Shown here one piece after another: positions 1 to 9,452 of a DNA stretch of 64,000 nucleotides. The stretch comes from Pseudomonas xionganensis (GTDB lineage: Bacteria > Pseudomonadota > Gammaproteobacteria > Pseudomonadales > Pseudomonadaceae): assembly GCF_009763245.1 (NCBI RefSeq), contig NZ_WKJZ01000001.1, positions 1,814,472 to 1,878,471 on the forward strand, written 5' to 3'. The notes beneath the pieces were generated by a model. That model was given only the letters and a program-made list of their open reading frames with translations. It did not search any database and was not told the origin of the DNA. A program made the translations under genes and the position numbers. Each line of letters starts with the position of its first letter. Position 1 is the first letter of the stretch.

Positions 1-917
1 ACTACTACTGTGATCCGGTGCTCCAGGCCCTGGCCGAGGAGACTGGCGGTTGCGTCTCCGATTCCCTGGAAATGGCCCGCTTCGGAAACCAGCACCCGGC
101 GCAGACCGTGCTGGTGGCGGGGGTCAAATTCATGGGGGAGACGGCGAAGATCCTCAATCCGGAAAAGCGCGTGCTGATGCCGACGCTGGAGGCGACCTGC
201 TCGCTGGATCTGGGCTGCCCGGTTGAGGAGTTCGCCACCTTCTGTGATCAGCACCCGCAGCGCACCGTGGTGGTGTATGCCAATACCTCGGCGGCGGTTA
301 AGGCGCGCGCCGACTGGGTGGTGACCTCCAGCTGCGCGGTGGAAATTGTCGAGCACCTGATGGACAACGGCGAAAGCATCATCTGGGCGCCGGATCAGCA
401 CCTGGGGCGTTATATCCAGAACAAGACCGGTGCCGACATGTTGCTGTGGGATGGCGCCTGTATCGTTCACGAGGAGTTCAAGGCCAAGCAGCTGGCCGAT
501 ATGAAGGCCCTGTATCCGGATGCGGCGGTGCTGGTGCACCCCGAATCGCCGACGGCGGTGATCGAGCTGGCCGATGCTGTGGGTTCCACCAGCCAGCTGA
601 TTGCAGCGGCCCAGCGCCTGCCGAACAAGACCTTTATCGTCGCCACCGACGCCGGCATCTTCTACAAGATGCAGCAGCTGTGCCCGGACAAGGAATTTGT
701 CGCCGCGCCGACCGCCGGTAATGGTGCGGCCTGTCGCAGTTGTGCCCATTGCCCCTGGATGGCGATGAACACCTTGCAGCGCACCCTGGCGTGTCTGCGT
801 GAGGGCAGCAACGAGATCTTCGTTGATCCGGCGCTGATTCCCAAGGCCATCAAGCCGCTCAAGCGCATGCTCGACTTTACCCAGGCGGCGCGCCTGAAAC
901 TCAGCGGCAACGCCTGA
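1..917 (+). CDS. nadA: Quinolinate synthase A, 5' end outside the window
   Basis: Cytoplasmic 4Fe-4S enzyme that condenses iminoaspartate with dihydroxyacetone phosphate to quinolinate in de novo NAD synthesis. The frame is open from base 3 and yields 304 residues; about 48 N-terminal residues are missing compared with the usual length near 350. The three cluster cysteines can be placed in [11 protein letters not shown], in [11 protein letters not shown] and in [13 protein letters not shown]. The substrate-binding stretch [14 protein letters not shown] is intact. A bidirectional terminator follows and separates it from the convergent metalloprotease gene. The product call is secure; only the start is unseen. 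Confidence 0.97.
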   Translation, partial: YYCDPVLQALAEETGGCVSDSLEMARFGNQHPAQTVLVAGVKFMGETAKILNPEKRVLMPTLEATCSLDLGCPVEEFATFCDQHPQRTVVVYANTSAAVKARADWVVTSSCAVEIVEHLMDNGESIIWAPDQHLGRYIQNKTGADMLLWDGACIVHEEFKAKQLADMKALYPDAAVLVHPESPTAVIELADAVGSTSQLIAAAQRLPNKTFIVATDAGIFYKMQQLCPDKEFVAAPTAGNGAACRSCAHCPWMAMNTLQRTLACLREGSNEIFVDPALIPKAIKPLKRMLDFTQAARLKLSGNA

Positions 918-931
918 GGCCTTGGTACAGA

Positions 932-965
932 CAGCAAAAAGCCCGGTGATCCGGGCTTTTTGCTG
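932..965. terminator. Bidirectional rho-independent terminator
   Basis: Inverted repeat AGCCCGG-tgat-CCGGGCT flanked by A and T runs on both sides. It serves the convergent nadA and M48 protease genes. Confidence 0.9.
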
Positions 966-966
966 T

Positions 967-2400
967 CTAGCGCAGTATCTGTTCGATAATGCGTTTGTCG
1001 TCCATCAGTTCGCGTTGACGCGCGTCGATGCGTGAAGCCAGCTGGAAGTTGTTGCTGGCCCGGCGCTTGGCGAAGTCCAGCTGCTCAATGGCTTGCTGGT
1101 AGTCACCAACCAGGGCGAAGAATTCGGCACGAGCCTGATGCAGGCCGATGGTATTGCCGGTCAGCCCGCGCACTTCGGCTACCAGGTACCAGATGTCGGG
1201 GTCTTTGCTGCGGCGTTTGGCCAGCTCGTCCAGGGCGCGCTCTGCTTCTGCCAGGCGCCGCTGCTTGATCAATACCTCGACCCGTGCCTGCTGCACCGGA
1301 TAATTGCCCGGATACAGCTCAAGCAGGCGCTGGATCCGGCTCTGGGCAGCGTCCAGCTGGTTGGCCTGCATATCCAGTTCAACCTGGGCCAGGTTGTAGA
1401 TGATGTCACCAGGATTTGCCTGGAGCAGGGCCTGCAGAATTTCCCGAGCCTCCTTGTGCTGGCCTCCCTTGATCAACGCCATGGCCAGGCCGTAGCGGGC
1501 TGCCTCCAGCTTGGGGTTGTCGTCGAGCATGGTGCGAAAGCGCTTGGCTGCCAGCCCGGGCGTATCTTCATAGTTCAGCTGGACCCGGGCGCGCATCAGC
1601 TGGTAGCGCAGGCTGTCGGTGATGCCCGCGTCCTGGTATTGCTCGGCACGGTTGCGTGTGTCGGCAATCCGCGATTCCGACACCGGGTGAGTGAGCAGAA
1701 ACTCGGGCGGTTTGCGGTCGTAGCGATACTGGCGCATCAGGCGCTCGAACATGCTCGGCATGGCGCGCGGGTTGTAGCCGGCCTTTTCCAGATTGACCAG
1801 GCCGATGCGGTCGGCCTCCTGCTCGTTCTGCCGGGAGAAGCGCCGTTGTTCCTGGATGGCGGCAGCCTGGGTCGAGGCGATGGCGGCGATGCCAACGTCG
1901 CTGGCTCCGGCTGCGGCGGCAACGATGCCGGCGAGCAGGCCGGCCATCACCGGTATCTGCATGCGCTGCTGAGCTTCCAGGCCGCGGGCAAAATGACGCT
2001 GGGACAGGTGCGCCAGTTCGTGGGCCATCACCGAGGCGTATTCGGCTTCGGTCTGGGCATAGAGAAACAGGCCGCCATTGACCCCGATAATCCCGCCTGG
2101 AGCGGCAAAGGCGTTGATCTGCGGGCTGTCGAGCAGCACGAATTCCAGGCGTCGATCCTGCAGCTGGCTGGTTTCGCTCAGGCGATAGACGCTGGTTTCC
2201 ACATAGTCCTTGAGCAAGGGGTCGGACAGCTGACTGATCTGCCCGCGTACCAGGCTCAGCCAGGCGCGGCCCAGTTGATGTTCCTGTTGCGGGGAAACCA
2301 GGGCCGAGCTGGCATCACCCAGGGCGGGCAGGTCGCTGGCGAATGCGGGGCTGGTCAGCAGGCAGGCGAGGGTCAGCAGGGCGGGGCGCAGAAAGGGCAT
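967..2400 (-). CDS. bepA: BepA-type periplasmic M48 metalloprotease with TPR domain
   Basis: Predicted periplasmic chaperone/protease that takes part in outer-membrane protein and LPS-transport assembly quality control. It is 477 aa, close to E. coli BepA. The start ATG at 2398-2400 gives a clean Sec signal peptide (MPFLRPALLTLACLLTSPAFA); an upstream extension of 103 codons is open but runs through the divergent TusA-family gene and was rejected. The zinc motif HELAHLSQRH and the downstream EQEAD glutamate are present. The C-terminal half is TPR-like helices. It is divergent from the TusA-family gene. Family identity is strong; the substrate in this organism is inferred. Confidence 0.9.
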   Translation of the reverse strand: MPFLRPALLTLACLLTSPAFASDLPALGDASSALVSPQQEHQLGRAWLSLVRGQISQLSDPLLKDYVETSVYRLSETSQLQDRRLEFVLLDSPQINAFAAPGGIIGVNGGLFLYAQTEAEYASVMAHELAHLSQRHFARGLEAQQRMQIPVMAGLLAGIVAAAAGASDVGIAAIASTQAAAIQEQRRFSRQNEQEADRIGLVNLEKAGYNPRAMPSMFERLMRQYRYDRKPPEFLLTHPVSESRIADTRNRAEQYQDAGITDSLRYQLMRARVQLNYEDTPGLAAKRFRTMLDDNPKLEAARYGLAMALIKGGQHKEAREILQALLQANPGDIIYNLAQVELDMQANQLDAAQSRIQRLLELYPGNYPVQQARVEVLIKQRRLAEAERALDELAKRRSKDPDIWYLVAEVRGLTGNTIGLHQARAEFFALVGDYQQAIEQLDFAKRRASNNFQLASRIDARQRELMDDKRIIEQILR

Positions 2401-2505
2401 GCACGGGCTCTCGGTGAATGAAGGGCTTACTTTAGCCCCCTGCTTGCATTGCTGGCCAGGGTTGTAGGGGCTTGGGTATTCTTGTCGGCCTTTTTGGAGT
2501 GATAT

Positions 2506-2757
2506 ATGACTGATCCTGATCCTGCTGTGCCGGTCCATGACGTTGAACTGGATGCCTGCGGCCTGAGCTGTCCCTTGCCCTTGCTCAAGGCCAAGCTTGA
2601 GCTCAACCGTCTGACCAGTGGCTCGGTGCTTTTGGTCAAGGCTAGCGATGCCGGCTCGCAGCGCGATTTTCGTGCCTTTGCCACCTTGTCCGGGCATAGT
2701 CTGCTGCATGAAGAAGTCAGTGGCGGTGTATACAGCTATTGGCTGCGTAAAGCCTGA
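2506..2757 (+). CDS. TusA/SirA-family sulfur-carrier protein
   Basis: Small (83 aa) cytoplasmic protein with the family motif CGLSCPLPLLKAK, in which the first cysteine of the CPxP element carries persulfide. It occupies the position of P. aeruginosa PA1006, a TusA-like protein reported to be needed for molybdenum cofactor and nitrate respiration, so that role is more likely here than tRNA thiolation (inference from synteny). The start ATG follows a TTTTTGGAG ribosome site. It lies 31 bp upstream of the permease gene in the same direction. Confidence 0.88.
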   Translation: MTDPDPAVPVHDVELDACGLSCPLPLLKAKLELNRLTSGSVLLVKASDAGSQRDFRAFATLSGHSLLHEEVSGGVYSYWLRKA

Positions 2758-2788
2758 CTCAATGGCGAATCGAATCTAAGGAATATTG

Positions 2789-3856
2789 ATGGTCAAGGTG
2801 TTGCGTAACTGGCTGCATCGCTACTTTTCCGACGAGCAGGCCGTGGTGTTGGCCGTGTTGCTGGTGGGTGGCTTTGCTGTGGTGCTGCTCTTCGGTGGGA
2901 TGCTGGCCCCGGTGCTGACGGGGATGGTGCTGGCCTTTCTGATGCAGGGGCTGGTCAATGCCTGTGAGCGCCTGGGATTGCCCCAGGCTGCGGCGGTCTG
3001 GCTGGTGTTTGCCCTGTTTATCGGGCTGCTGTGCCTGTTCTTGCTGGTGTTGCTGCCGCTGGTCTGGCAGCAGCTCAGTACCCTGTTCAATGAGCTGCCA
3101 CGCATGCTGGGTGAGTGGCAGTCCCTGTTTCTGCTGCTGCCGCAGCGTTATCCGAATCTGATCAGCGATGCCCAGATTCTCCAGATTATCGATACCCTGC
3201 GTGGCGAGGTGGGCAAGTTCGGTCAGTGGGCGCTGTCCTTCTCCCTGTCCAGTCTGCCGATGCTGGTGAGCATCATGATCTATCTGGTGCTGGTGCCGAT
3301 TCTGGTGTTTTTCTTCCTGAAAGACCGTCAGGTGATTGGGGACTGGTTTCGCACGCTCTTACCGACGGAGCGGGCCCTGATCAGCCAGGTTGCGCTGGAG
3401 ATGAACCAGCAGATTGCCAACTATATCCGCGGTAAATTTATCGAAATCCTGATTGTGGGTGTGGTCACCTACATTGCGTTTGCCGTACTGGGCCTCAATT
3501 ACGCAGCGCTGCTGGCCCTGCTGGTGGGGCTGTCGGTGGTGGTGCCCTACATCGGCGCCGTGGTGGTGACGGTGCCGGTGGCGCTGATCGGCCTGTTCCA
3601 GTGGGGCTTCAGTGACCAGTTCCTCTACCTGATGGTGGTCTACGGCATTATTCAGGCTCTGGATGGCAATGTGCTGGTGCCGCTGCTGTTCTCCGAGGCA
3701 GTCAACCTGCATCCGGTGGCCATTATCTGTGCGGTGTTGCTGTTTGGAGGGCTGTGGGGCTTCTGGGGGGTGTTCTTTGCCATTCCCCTGGCCACTTTGT
3801 TCAAGGCCGTGCTTAATGCCTGGCCGCGTAGCGAGCCGGCCTATTTGGGCGAGTAG
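2789..3856 (+). CDS. AI-2E family (PerM-like) inner-membrane transporter
   Basis: Polytopic membrane protein of about 355 aa with the usual AI-2E/PerM layout: two N-terminal hydrophobic pairs, a less hydrophobic central stretch, then four to five C-terminal membrane segments including the region around GLSVVVPYIGAVVVTVPVAL. The substrate is unknown for most members of the family; the name reflects one E. coli member. I chose ATG 2789 over TTG 2786 because AAGG lies seven bases upstream. It is probably co-transcribed with the TusA-family gene. Confidence 0.88.
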   Translation: MVKVLRNWLHRYFSDEQAVVLAVLLVGGFAVVLLFGGMLAPVLTGMVLAFLMQGLVNACERLGLPQAAAVWLVFALFIGLLCLFLLVLLPLVWQQLSTLFNELPRMLGEWQSLFLLLPQRYPNLISDAQILQIIDTLRGEVGKFGQWALSFSLSSLPMLVSIMIYLVLVPILVFFFLKDRQVIGDWFRTLLPTERALISQVALEMNQQIANYIRGKFIEILIVGVVTYIAFAVLGLNYAALLALLVGLSVVVPYIGAVVVTVPVALIGLFQWGFSDQFLYLMVVYGIIQALDGNVLVPLLFSEAVNLHPVAIICAVLLFGGLWGFWGVFFAIPLATLFKAVLNAWPRSEPAYLGE

Positions 3857-3872
3857 GGGTTGCACGTGAAGA

Positions 3873-3897
3873 AAAGGCCGCATTTGCGGCCTTTTTC
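3873..3897. terminator. Terminator between permease and bcp
   Basis: AAAAGGCCGC-attt-GCGGCCTTTTT hairpin with a T run, positioned to stop both convergent genes. Confidence 0.88.
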
Positions 3898-3909
3898 ATT
3901 GCAGGGGAT

Positions 3910-4383
3910 TTAGCCCTGGTGCAGCGTCTGGGCGGCGGCCAGTACGGCCTCGACATGGCCGGGTACCTTGACCCCGCGCCACTCCTGACGCAGCACGCCA
4001 TCCTTGTCGATCAGGAAGGTGCTGCGATCCACGCCCAGATACTCCTTGCCGTAGAGTTTTTTCAGCTTGATCACGTCAAACAGCTGGCACAGTGTTTCGT
4101 CCTTGTCGCTGATCAGCTCGAAGGGGAAGGCCTGCTTGCACTTGAAGTTCTCGTGGGACTTCAAGCCATCGCGGGAGACGCCAAACACCAGAGTGTTGGC
4201 CGCCTGAAAGGCCGGGTAGTGATCGCGAAAGCCCTGTCCTTCGGTGGTGCAGCCGGGGGTGCTGTCCTTGGGGTAGAAGTACAGCACCACTTGCTGGCCC
4301 TTGAGGTCAGATAGTTTGACGGTCTGGCCACTGGTGGCCTGGGCCTGGAAGTCGGCTACAGGAGTGTCGAGTGCTACGGCCAT
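3910..4383 (-). CDS. bcp: Thiol peroxidase of the Bcp/PrxQ family
   Basis: Cytoplasmic peroxiredoxin that reduces organic and hydrogen peroxides with thioredoxin. It is 157 aa with the peroxidatic cysteine in DSTPGCTTEGQGFRDHY. The resolving cysteine found five residues later in E. coli Bcp is absent (GQG here), so it probably acts through a different resolving thiol or as a 1-Cys enzyme. The start at 4381-4383 is set by GGAG spaced six bases; a TTG/ATG pair five codons upstream is also open. It sits 11 bp after gcvR, as one operon. Confidence 0.92.
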   Translation of the reverse strand: MAVALDTPVADFQAQATSGQTVKLSDLKGQQVVLYFYPKDSTPGCTTEGQGFRDHYPAFQAANTLVFGVSRDGLKSHENFKCKQAFPFELISDKDETLCQLFDVIKLKKLYGKEYLGVDRSTFLIDKDGVLRQEWRGVKVPGHVEAVLAAAQTLHQG

Positions 4384-4394
4384 GATCTTCTCCA

Positions 4395-4952
4395 TCAAGG
4401 ATTTTGCGGGCGCCAGGGCTCGATCAGCGCATCCAGGTTCAGGGCATCGGCAAAGTCGAGGAACTGGTCGCGCAACCAGCTGATCTGGGTGCCGGCTGGC
4501 AGGGTTACGGTCAGAGTGGCATTAAGCATGGTGCCGCCGGTCTGCGGCGCCAGGTAGGTGTCACAGGTCAGGCTCTCCAGCTCCACTTGGTGATCAAGGA
4601 AGAACTGGCACAGTTCATTGAGAATGTCAGGGCGATATACCGAGCTGACGTAGGCCACATAGGGCAGGGCCTGGGGGCGACTTTCCGAGGCGCCGCTACG
4701 AATCAGGTTGACCGAGAAATCATGTTTCTTGGCCAGGCCCGGTAGAAGGGCTTCCAGGCGTGCCAGGGCATCCCAGCTGCCAGAGATCTGCAGCACCAGG
4801 GCACTGTACTCGCCGTGGCGGCTCAAGCGGGTGCTGATCACGGCGCAGCGATTTTCATGGCTGGCGCGGCACAGCACATTGGTCAGCTCCATGGCGTTGG
4901 GGCCAAGGGCGCTGATAAGGAGGAATTGTTCACGAACGGCAGGGGTGGACAT
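4395..4952 (-). CDS. gcvR: GcvR-like ACT-domain regulator of glycine cleavage
   Basis: Cytoplasmic protein of 185 aa with two ACT-type repeats, one near residues 8-75 (begins FLLISALGPN) and one near 95-170 (YVAYVSSVYRPDIL). In enterics GcvR binds GcvA and relieves or imposes repression of the glycine cleavage operon; the Pseudomonas orthologue sits in this same place before bcp. It is divergent from dapA across a 217-bp intergenic region that must contain both promoters. Confidence 0.88.
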   Translation of the reverse strand: MSTPAVREQFLLISALGPNAMELTNVLCRASHENRCAVISTRLSRHGEYSALVLQISGSWDALARLEALLPGLAKKHDFSVNLIRSGASESRPQALPYVAYVSSVYRPDILNELCQFFLDHQVELESLTCDTYLAPQTGGTMLNATLTVTLPAGTQISWLRDQFLDFADALNLDALIEPWRPQNP

Positions 4953-5169
4953 GCAGCCTTCCTAAAACGATGGGCGGTCGGCTTTTACAAGCAGCGCCGA
5001 ATAAGAGGCAGAAGGGTAGCGAAAAGCACCGCTTAGGGGAATGCTCGCAGTGGGGGCGGGCTGCGCTTTGCCAAGAAAGATTGCTGGTGCCGGGGCGCTG
5101 CACTTCGCTTGTGCAAGGCAGGTGGCCCCAGTACCATTACGCGTCTATTTTACCGGCAGGAGTGGTTGC

Positions 5170-6048
5170 ATGATTGCGGGCAGTATGGTGGCACTGGTCA
5201 CGCCCATGGATGCACAAGGTGGTCTCGATTGGGACAGCTTGCGCAAATTGGTGGATTTCCACCTGCAGGAGGGCACCAACGCCATCGTCGCGGTCGGCAC
5301 CACCGGTGAGTCCGCCACGCTTGACGTGAGCGAGCACATCGAAGTGATCAAGTTCGTGGTCGATCAGGTGGCCGGGCGCATTCCGGTGATCGCCGGCACC
5401 GGCGGCAATTCCACCCGCGAATCGGTTGAGCTGACCCGTGCCGCCAAGGACGTAGGCGCCGATGCCTGCCTGCTGGTCACCCCCTACTACAACAAGCCGA
5501 CTCAGGAAGGCCTGTACCTGCACTTCCGCCATATCGCCGAGTCGGTGGCCATCCCGCAGATCCTCTACAACGTACCGGGGCGTACCGTGTGCGACATGCT
5601 GCCGGAGACCGTCGAGCGCCTGTCGAAGATCGACAACATCATCGGCATCAAGGAAGCCACTGGCGATTTGCAGCGCGGCCAGGAAGTGCTGGATCGGGTG
5701 AGCAAGGACTTTCTCGTCTATTCCGGTGACGACCCGACTGCCGTGGAGCTGATGCTGATGGGCGGCAAGGGCAATATCTCGGTCACCGCCAACGTAGCCC
5801 CGCGTGCCATGAGTGATCTGTGTGCTGCGGCCATGCGTGGCGAGGCAGCCATCGCCCGGGCCATCAATGATCGTCTGATGCCGCTGCACAAGAATCTGTT
5901 TATCGAGTCCAACCCCATCCCGGTGAAGTGGGCTCTGCATGAGATGGGCATGATGCCGGAAGGTATCCGCCTGCCGCTGACCTGGCTCAGCGAGCGTTGC
6001 CATGAACCGCTGCGTCAGGCCATGCGCCAGTGCGGCGTACTGGTTTAA
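5170..6048 (+). CDS. dapA: 4-hydroxy-tetrahydrodipicolinate synthase
   Basis: Aldolase-type TIM barrel that condenses pyruvate with aspartate semialdehyde, the first committed step of lysine and diaminopimelate synthesis. It is 292 aa, the normal length. The substrate loop GTTGESATL, the catalytic tyrosine region YNVPGRT and the Schiff-base lysine in GIKEATGD are present. ATG 5170 has GGAG eight bases upstream; a 43-codon upstream extension is open but looks non-coding. It is followed after 17 bp by bamC. Confidence 0.97.
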   Translation: MIAGSMVALVTPMDAQGGLDWDSLRKLVDFHLQEGTNAIVAVGTTGESATLDVSEHIEVIKFVVDQVAGRIPVIAGTGGNSTRESVELTRAAKDVGADACLLVTPYYNKPTQEGLYLHFRHIAESVAIPQILYNVPGRTVCDMLPETVERLSKIDNIIGIKEATGDLQRGQEVLDRVSKDFLVYSGDDPTAVELMLMGGKGNISVTANVAPRAMSDLCAAAMRGEAAIARAINDRLMPLHKNLFIESNPIPVKWALHEMGMMPEGIRLPLTWLSERCHEPLRQAMRQCGVLV

Positions 6049-6065
6049 TTGAGGAAATGTTACGC

Positions 6066-7184
6066 ATGAAGCGACTCGCCGGACTCTCCACCCTCGCTCT
6101 GATCATCGCCGGTACCAGCGGCTGCGGCTGGTTGTACGGGGAAAACGGTTACTTCCGTGATCGCGGCAGTGATTACCTCGAAGCCCGCCAGGTCGCGCCG
6201 ATGCAACTGCCGGCGGATGTCGATGCCAAGCGTCTTGATCCGCTCTTGCCGGTACCGCAGCAGGTGGCCAGCAGCACCGCCACCGGCGAATTTGAGGTGC
6301 CGCGCCCGCAGCCCTTGGGCGTGAGCGCCGACGTCAGCGAGTTCAGCCTGCAGCGTAGCGGCGATTCGCGCTGGGTGATTGCCCAGCGTGTGCCGGCAGA
6401 GGTCTGGCCGCTGGCGCGTCAGTTCTTCGCCGATAACGGTTTCGAGATTGTCGACGAGCGCCCGCAGACCGGTGAATTCAGCACCGCCTGGCAGCGTTTC
6501 GATGCACTGTCGGCCAGCATGGCGCGGCGCCTGAGCAGCCGTGTCACAGGCGTCAACCCGGATGGCGAAACCCGCGTGCGGGTACGCATCGAGCCGGGTG
6601 TCACGCGCAATACCAGCGAAATCTTCGTGGTCAGCGCCGAACGTCCGGCCGGTAGCAGCGCCGATGTGGCCTTTACCAGCCGCAGCAGCAACCCCGGTCT
6701 GGATGCTGCCCTGCTCGACGAGATGCTGGTCAGCCTGGCCCGCAGCGCCGAGCGCGGTGGTTCGGTGTCCTTGCTGGCGGCCCGCGACTTTGATGCACCA
6801 AGCCGCGTGAGCCTGGCCGAAGACGGCAACGGTAATCCCGTCCTCAGCCTGGGCGCCGACTTTGATCGCGCCTGGTCGGGCGTAGGGCGCTCCCTGGAGC
6901 TGGCCGATGTGCGCATCGACGATATCAACCGCAGCCTCGGCGTGTACTACGTCAACCTGGCTGAGCGCGCGCAGAAACCGGAAGACAAGCCGGGCTTCTT
7001 CGGCAAGGTATTCGGTAGCACACCAAGCAAGGAAGAAATCGACGCCCGTGCCGAGCGTTATCAGGTGCGTCTGACCCCGGTGGGCGACAGCATACAGGTC
7101 AGCGTGGAGAAGGACCTTAACACCGTGGCCCCGGCTGATGTGGCGCGCCGCGTATTGACCCTGATCCAGGACAACCTCGGCTAA
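6066..7184 (+). CDS. bamC: BamC outer-membrane assembly lipoprotein
   Basis: Lipoprotein component of the BAM complex that folds outer-membrane proteins. It is 372 aa. The signal sequence ends in the lipobox GTSGC (lipidated Cys near residue 22), followed by the unstructured linker typical of BamC and two helix-grip domains. Start ATG 6066 is preferred because GAGGA lies ten bases upstream and the signal peptide then has its usual length; ATG 6057 is in frame. It is encoded directly after dapA, as is usual in gamma-proteobacteria. Confidence 0.93.
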   Translation: MKRLAGLSTLALIIAGTSGCGWLYGENGYFRDRGSDYLEARQVAPMQLPADVDAKRLDPLLPVPQQVASSTATGEFEVPRPQPLGVSADVSEFSLQRSGDSRWVIAQRVPAEVWPLARQFFADNGFEIVDERPQTGEFSTAWQRFDALSASMARRLSSRVTGVNPDGETRVRVRIEPGVTRNTSEIFVVSAERPAGSSADVAFTSRSSNPGLDAALLDEMLVSLARSAERGGSVSLLAARDFDAPSRVSLAEDGNGNPVLSLGADFDRAWSGVGRSLELADVRIDDINRSLGVYYVNLAERAQKPEDKPGFFGKVFGSTPSKEEIDARAERYQVRLTPVGDSIQVSVEKDLNTVAPADVARRVLTLIQDNLG

Positions 7185-7267
7185 CGCCAAGGTTGGTCCG
7201 GCGACACACTCAATAGGCGAAACCCAGCGGGTTTCGCCTGTTTCGTTTACCAAGGCGGAAAATTCAG

Positions 7268-8137
7268 ATGACCACAGCCACCTCCCTCAGCCTGAAGAAG
7301 CTCTACTCGGGCAAGGTCCGCGACCTCTACGAAATCGACGACAAGCGCATGCTGATGGTCGCCAGTGACCGCCTCTCGGCTTTTGATGTGATTCTCGAAG
7401 AACCCATCCCGGAGAAGGGCAAGATCCTCACCGCCATCTCCAACTTCTGGTTCGACAAACTCAAGGACCTGGTGCCCAACCACTTCACCGGTGACAAGGT
7501 CGAAGACGTGGTATCGGCCGCCGAACTGCCCCTGGTGGAAGGCCGCGCCGTAGTCGCCAAGCGCCTCAAGCCGGTGCCGGTGGAAGCCATTGTGCGTGGC
7601 TATATCGTCGGTTCCGGCTGGAAGGAATACCAGAAGAGCGGCACCGTCTGCGGTATCCAGCTGCCAGCCGGGCTCAAGGAAGCCGCCAAGCTGCCGCAGC
7701 CCATCTTCACTCCCTCGACCAAGGCCGCTGTGGGCGACCATGACGAGAACATCAGCTTTGCCCAGTGCGAAGCCATCATCGGCGCCGAGCTGGCGGCCAA
7801 GGTGCGCGACACCGCCATCGCCCTGTACAGCGCGGCGGTCGAGTACGCCGCCACCCGCGGCATCATCATCGCCGACACCAAGTTCGAGTTCGGCCTGGAC
7901 GAAGACGGCACCCTGGTGCTGATGGACGAAGCCCTGACCCCGGACTCCAGCCGCTTCTGGCCAGCCGATAGCTATGCCGAAGGCAGCAACCCGCCGAGCT
8001 TCGACAAGCAATTCGTGCGTGACTGGCTGGAGTCCACCGGCTGGAACAAGCAGGCCCCGGCCCCAGCCGTACCGGCCGAGGTGGCGCAAAAAACCGCCGA
8101 CAAATACCGCGAAGCTCTGACGCGCCTGACCCAGTGA
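7268..8137 (+). CDS. purC: SAICAR synthetase, long (eukaryote/beta-proteobacterial-like) form
   Basis: ATP-dependent ligase that joins aspartate to CAIR in purine synthesis. It is 289 aa with [10 protein letters not shown] (nucleotide-binding start), [23 protein letters not shown] and the C-terminal TPDSSRFWP. As I remember them, purC products of most pseudomonads are the short form of about 236 aa beginning MEKREELYRGKAK; this one belongs to the longer group and lacks that start. It sits at the normal purC locus before tRNA-Ser, so the gene may have been replaced in place. Confidence 0.95.
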   Translation: MTTATSLSLKKLYSGKVRDLYEIDDKRMLMVASDRLSAFDVILEEPIPEKGKILTAISNFWFDKLKDLVPNHFTGDKVEDVVSAAELPLVEGRAVVAKRLKPVPVEAIVRGYIVGSGWKEYQKSGTVCGIQLPAGLKEAAKLPQPIFTPSTKAAVGDHDENISFAQCEAIIGAELAAKVRDTAIALYSAAVEYAATRGIIIADTKFEFGLDEDGTLVLMDEALTPDSSRFWPADSYAEGSNPPSFDKQFVRDWLESTGWNKQAPAPAVPAEVAQKTADKYREALTRLTQ

Positions 8138-8160
8138 CGGACCTAGCGCTGATCTGTTGA

Positions 8161-8183
8161 GGCGCCTGCGGGCGCCTTTTTAC
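8161..8183 (+). terminator. purC terminator
   Basis: GGCGCC-tgcg-GGCGCC hairpin followed by TTTTTACTTT. Confidence 0.85.
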
Positions 8184-8275
8184 TTTCAAAGCGCGCAAGC
8201 CCCTGAAAGCAGATGAAAAAAATCCCGCATTGGGCTTCGCCAATGCCCTTCAAGCTGATATGATGCGCGCCGCTT

Positions 8276-8365
8276 GGGAAGATGCCGGAGTGGTCGAACG
8301 GGACGGATTCGAAATCCGTTGTATCCGCGAGGGTACCTAGGGTTCAAATCCCTATCTTCCCGCCA
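8276..8365 (+). tRNA. tRNA-Ser(CGA)
   Basis: A 90-nt class II tRNA. The acceptor GGGAAGA pairs with TCTTCCC, followed by discriminator G and encoded CCA. The anticodon stem ACGGA/TCCGT encloses loop TTCGAAA, giving anticodon CGA (reads UCG). The long variable arm and T-loop GGTTCAAATCC are normal. The 3' part is the phage attachment core and is duplicated at 51134-51198; the copy here stays complete, so insertion leaves the tRNA functional. Confidence 0.97.
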
Positions 8366-8368
8366 TAT
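8304..8368. repeat. attL core (left copy of 65-bp repeat)
   Basis: Identical base for base to 51134-51198. It begins inside the anticodon stem of tRNA-Ser and ends three bases after CCA. Strand exchange took place somewhere in this block. Confidence 0.93.
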
Positions 8369-8410
8369 ATAAGGGCTCCAGAGGTTTACGCCTCTGGGGC
8401 CTTTTTCATT

Positions 8411-8460
8411 TGGGACAATTTTGGGACAGTTGAAAATCTTGCAGGGACACTAACTGTCCC
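8411..8460. promoter_or_regulatory. Probable integrase/Xis arm-binding sites at attL
   Basis: Repeats of GGGACA at 8412, 8423 and 8444 and its inverse TGTCCC at 8455-8460. A matching pair TGGGACAATTCTGGGACAGT lies at 51011-51030, at the other end of the prophage. The pairing of the two ends fits arm-type sites of a tyrosine integrase. Confidence 0.6.
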
Positions 8461-8474
8461 CGCAGAATCTACCC

Positions 8475-9452
8475 ATGGCCACTATCGAGCAGCGCCCCAA
8501 CGGAACCTGGCGAGCCAAGATCCGCAAGAAGGGCTACCCGGCACTCTCTGCATCCTTCGACACAAAAGCCGAGGCACAACGCTGGTCGGCTGAAATCGAG
8601 GGCGATATGTCGCGTGCACGGTTCGTTGATATCCGCGAGGCCGAGCAGACCACCCTGGCCGAGGCGCTTCGCCGTTATAGGCGTGAGGTCAGCGACCACA
8701 AGAAGGGCGCCCGGCAAGAGGGCGTAAGGATCGAGCAGTGGCTGGCGCACCCGCTGGCCAGCAAATCCCTGGCGGCGCTCAAGTCATCCGATCTGGCCGA
8801 ATACCGTGATGCGCGCATAAAGGCTGGTGCCTCTACAGCAACCGTCCGCTTGGACCTGGCCGTGATCAGCCACCTGTACACCATTGCTTCAAAGGAGTGG
8901 GGGATAGAAGGGCTGGCGAATCCATGCAAGAACCTGCGGATGCCAAAGGGGAGCAAGGAGCGCGACCGCCGCCCGACCGCCGACGAACTGAGCAAGGTCT
9001 ACGCCGAGGCGGCGCATATCCATGCAGAGCTGCCGACGATCATCGAGCTGGCCGCCGATACGGCAATGCGCCGCACCGAACTGGTGACGCTGCGCCGGGC
9101 GCAGGTGAGGGGAAAGGTGGCGTATCTGGAGGACACCAAGAACGGCGAGCGCCGTGCGGTGCCGCTTTCTTCCAGGGCCTTGGAATTGCTCAAAGGCCTG
9201 CCGACTCGGTTGGATGGGAGATATTTCAGTCTTTCGCCGCAGTCAGTCAGCAACTACTTCCCGCGGGCCTGCGCGGCCGCCGGAGTCAAAGACCTGCGTT
9301 ATCACGACCTGCGCCATGAGGCGACCAGCCGTTTGTTTGAGCGGGGGTTTTCGATGATGGAGGTGGCCAGCATCACCGGCCATAAAACGCTGTCCATGTT
9401 GAAGCGCTACACGCACCTCAGCCCGGACGACCTAGCCGAGAAACTGGGCTAG
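8475..9452 (+). CDS. int: Tyrosine-type phage integrase
   Basis: Site-specific recombinase of 325 aa that would insert and excise the prophage at tRNA-Ser. It has an N-terminal arm-binding domain (residues 1-60), a SAM-like core-binding domain (about 65-155), then the catalytic domain with the arginine in DTAMRRTELVTL, HDLRHEATSR (HxxR), GHKTLSMLKRY with the histidine and the nucleophilic tyrosine. It lies 107 bp from attL and points into the phage. Its 3' end overlaps the convergent Xis-like gene by four bases. Confidence 0.96.
   Translation: MATIEQRPNGTWRAKIRKKGYPALSASFDTKAEAQRWSAEIEGDMSRARFVDIREAEQTTLAEALRRYRREVSDHKKGARQEGVRIEQWLAHPLASKSLAALKSSDLAEYRDARIKAGASTATVRLDLAVISHLYTIASKEWGIEGLANPCKNLRMPKGSKERDRRPTADELSKVYAEAAHIHAELPTIIELAADTAMRRTELVTLRRAQVRGKVAYLEDTKNGERRAVPLSSRALELLKGLPTRLDGRYFSLSPQSVSNYFPRACAAAGVKDLRYHDLRHEATSRLFERGFSMMEVASITGHKTLSMLKRYTHLSPDDLAEKLG

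Noticed and set aside
1093..2421. 442-aa open frame on the plus strand
   Set aside because: Antisense to bepA, whose domain order, signal peptide and zinc motif are clear; high GC keeps the opposite strand open.
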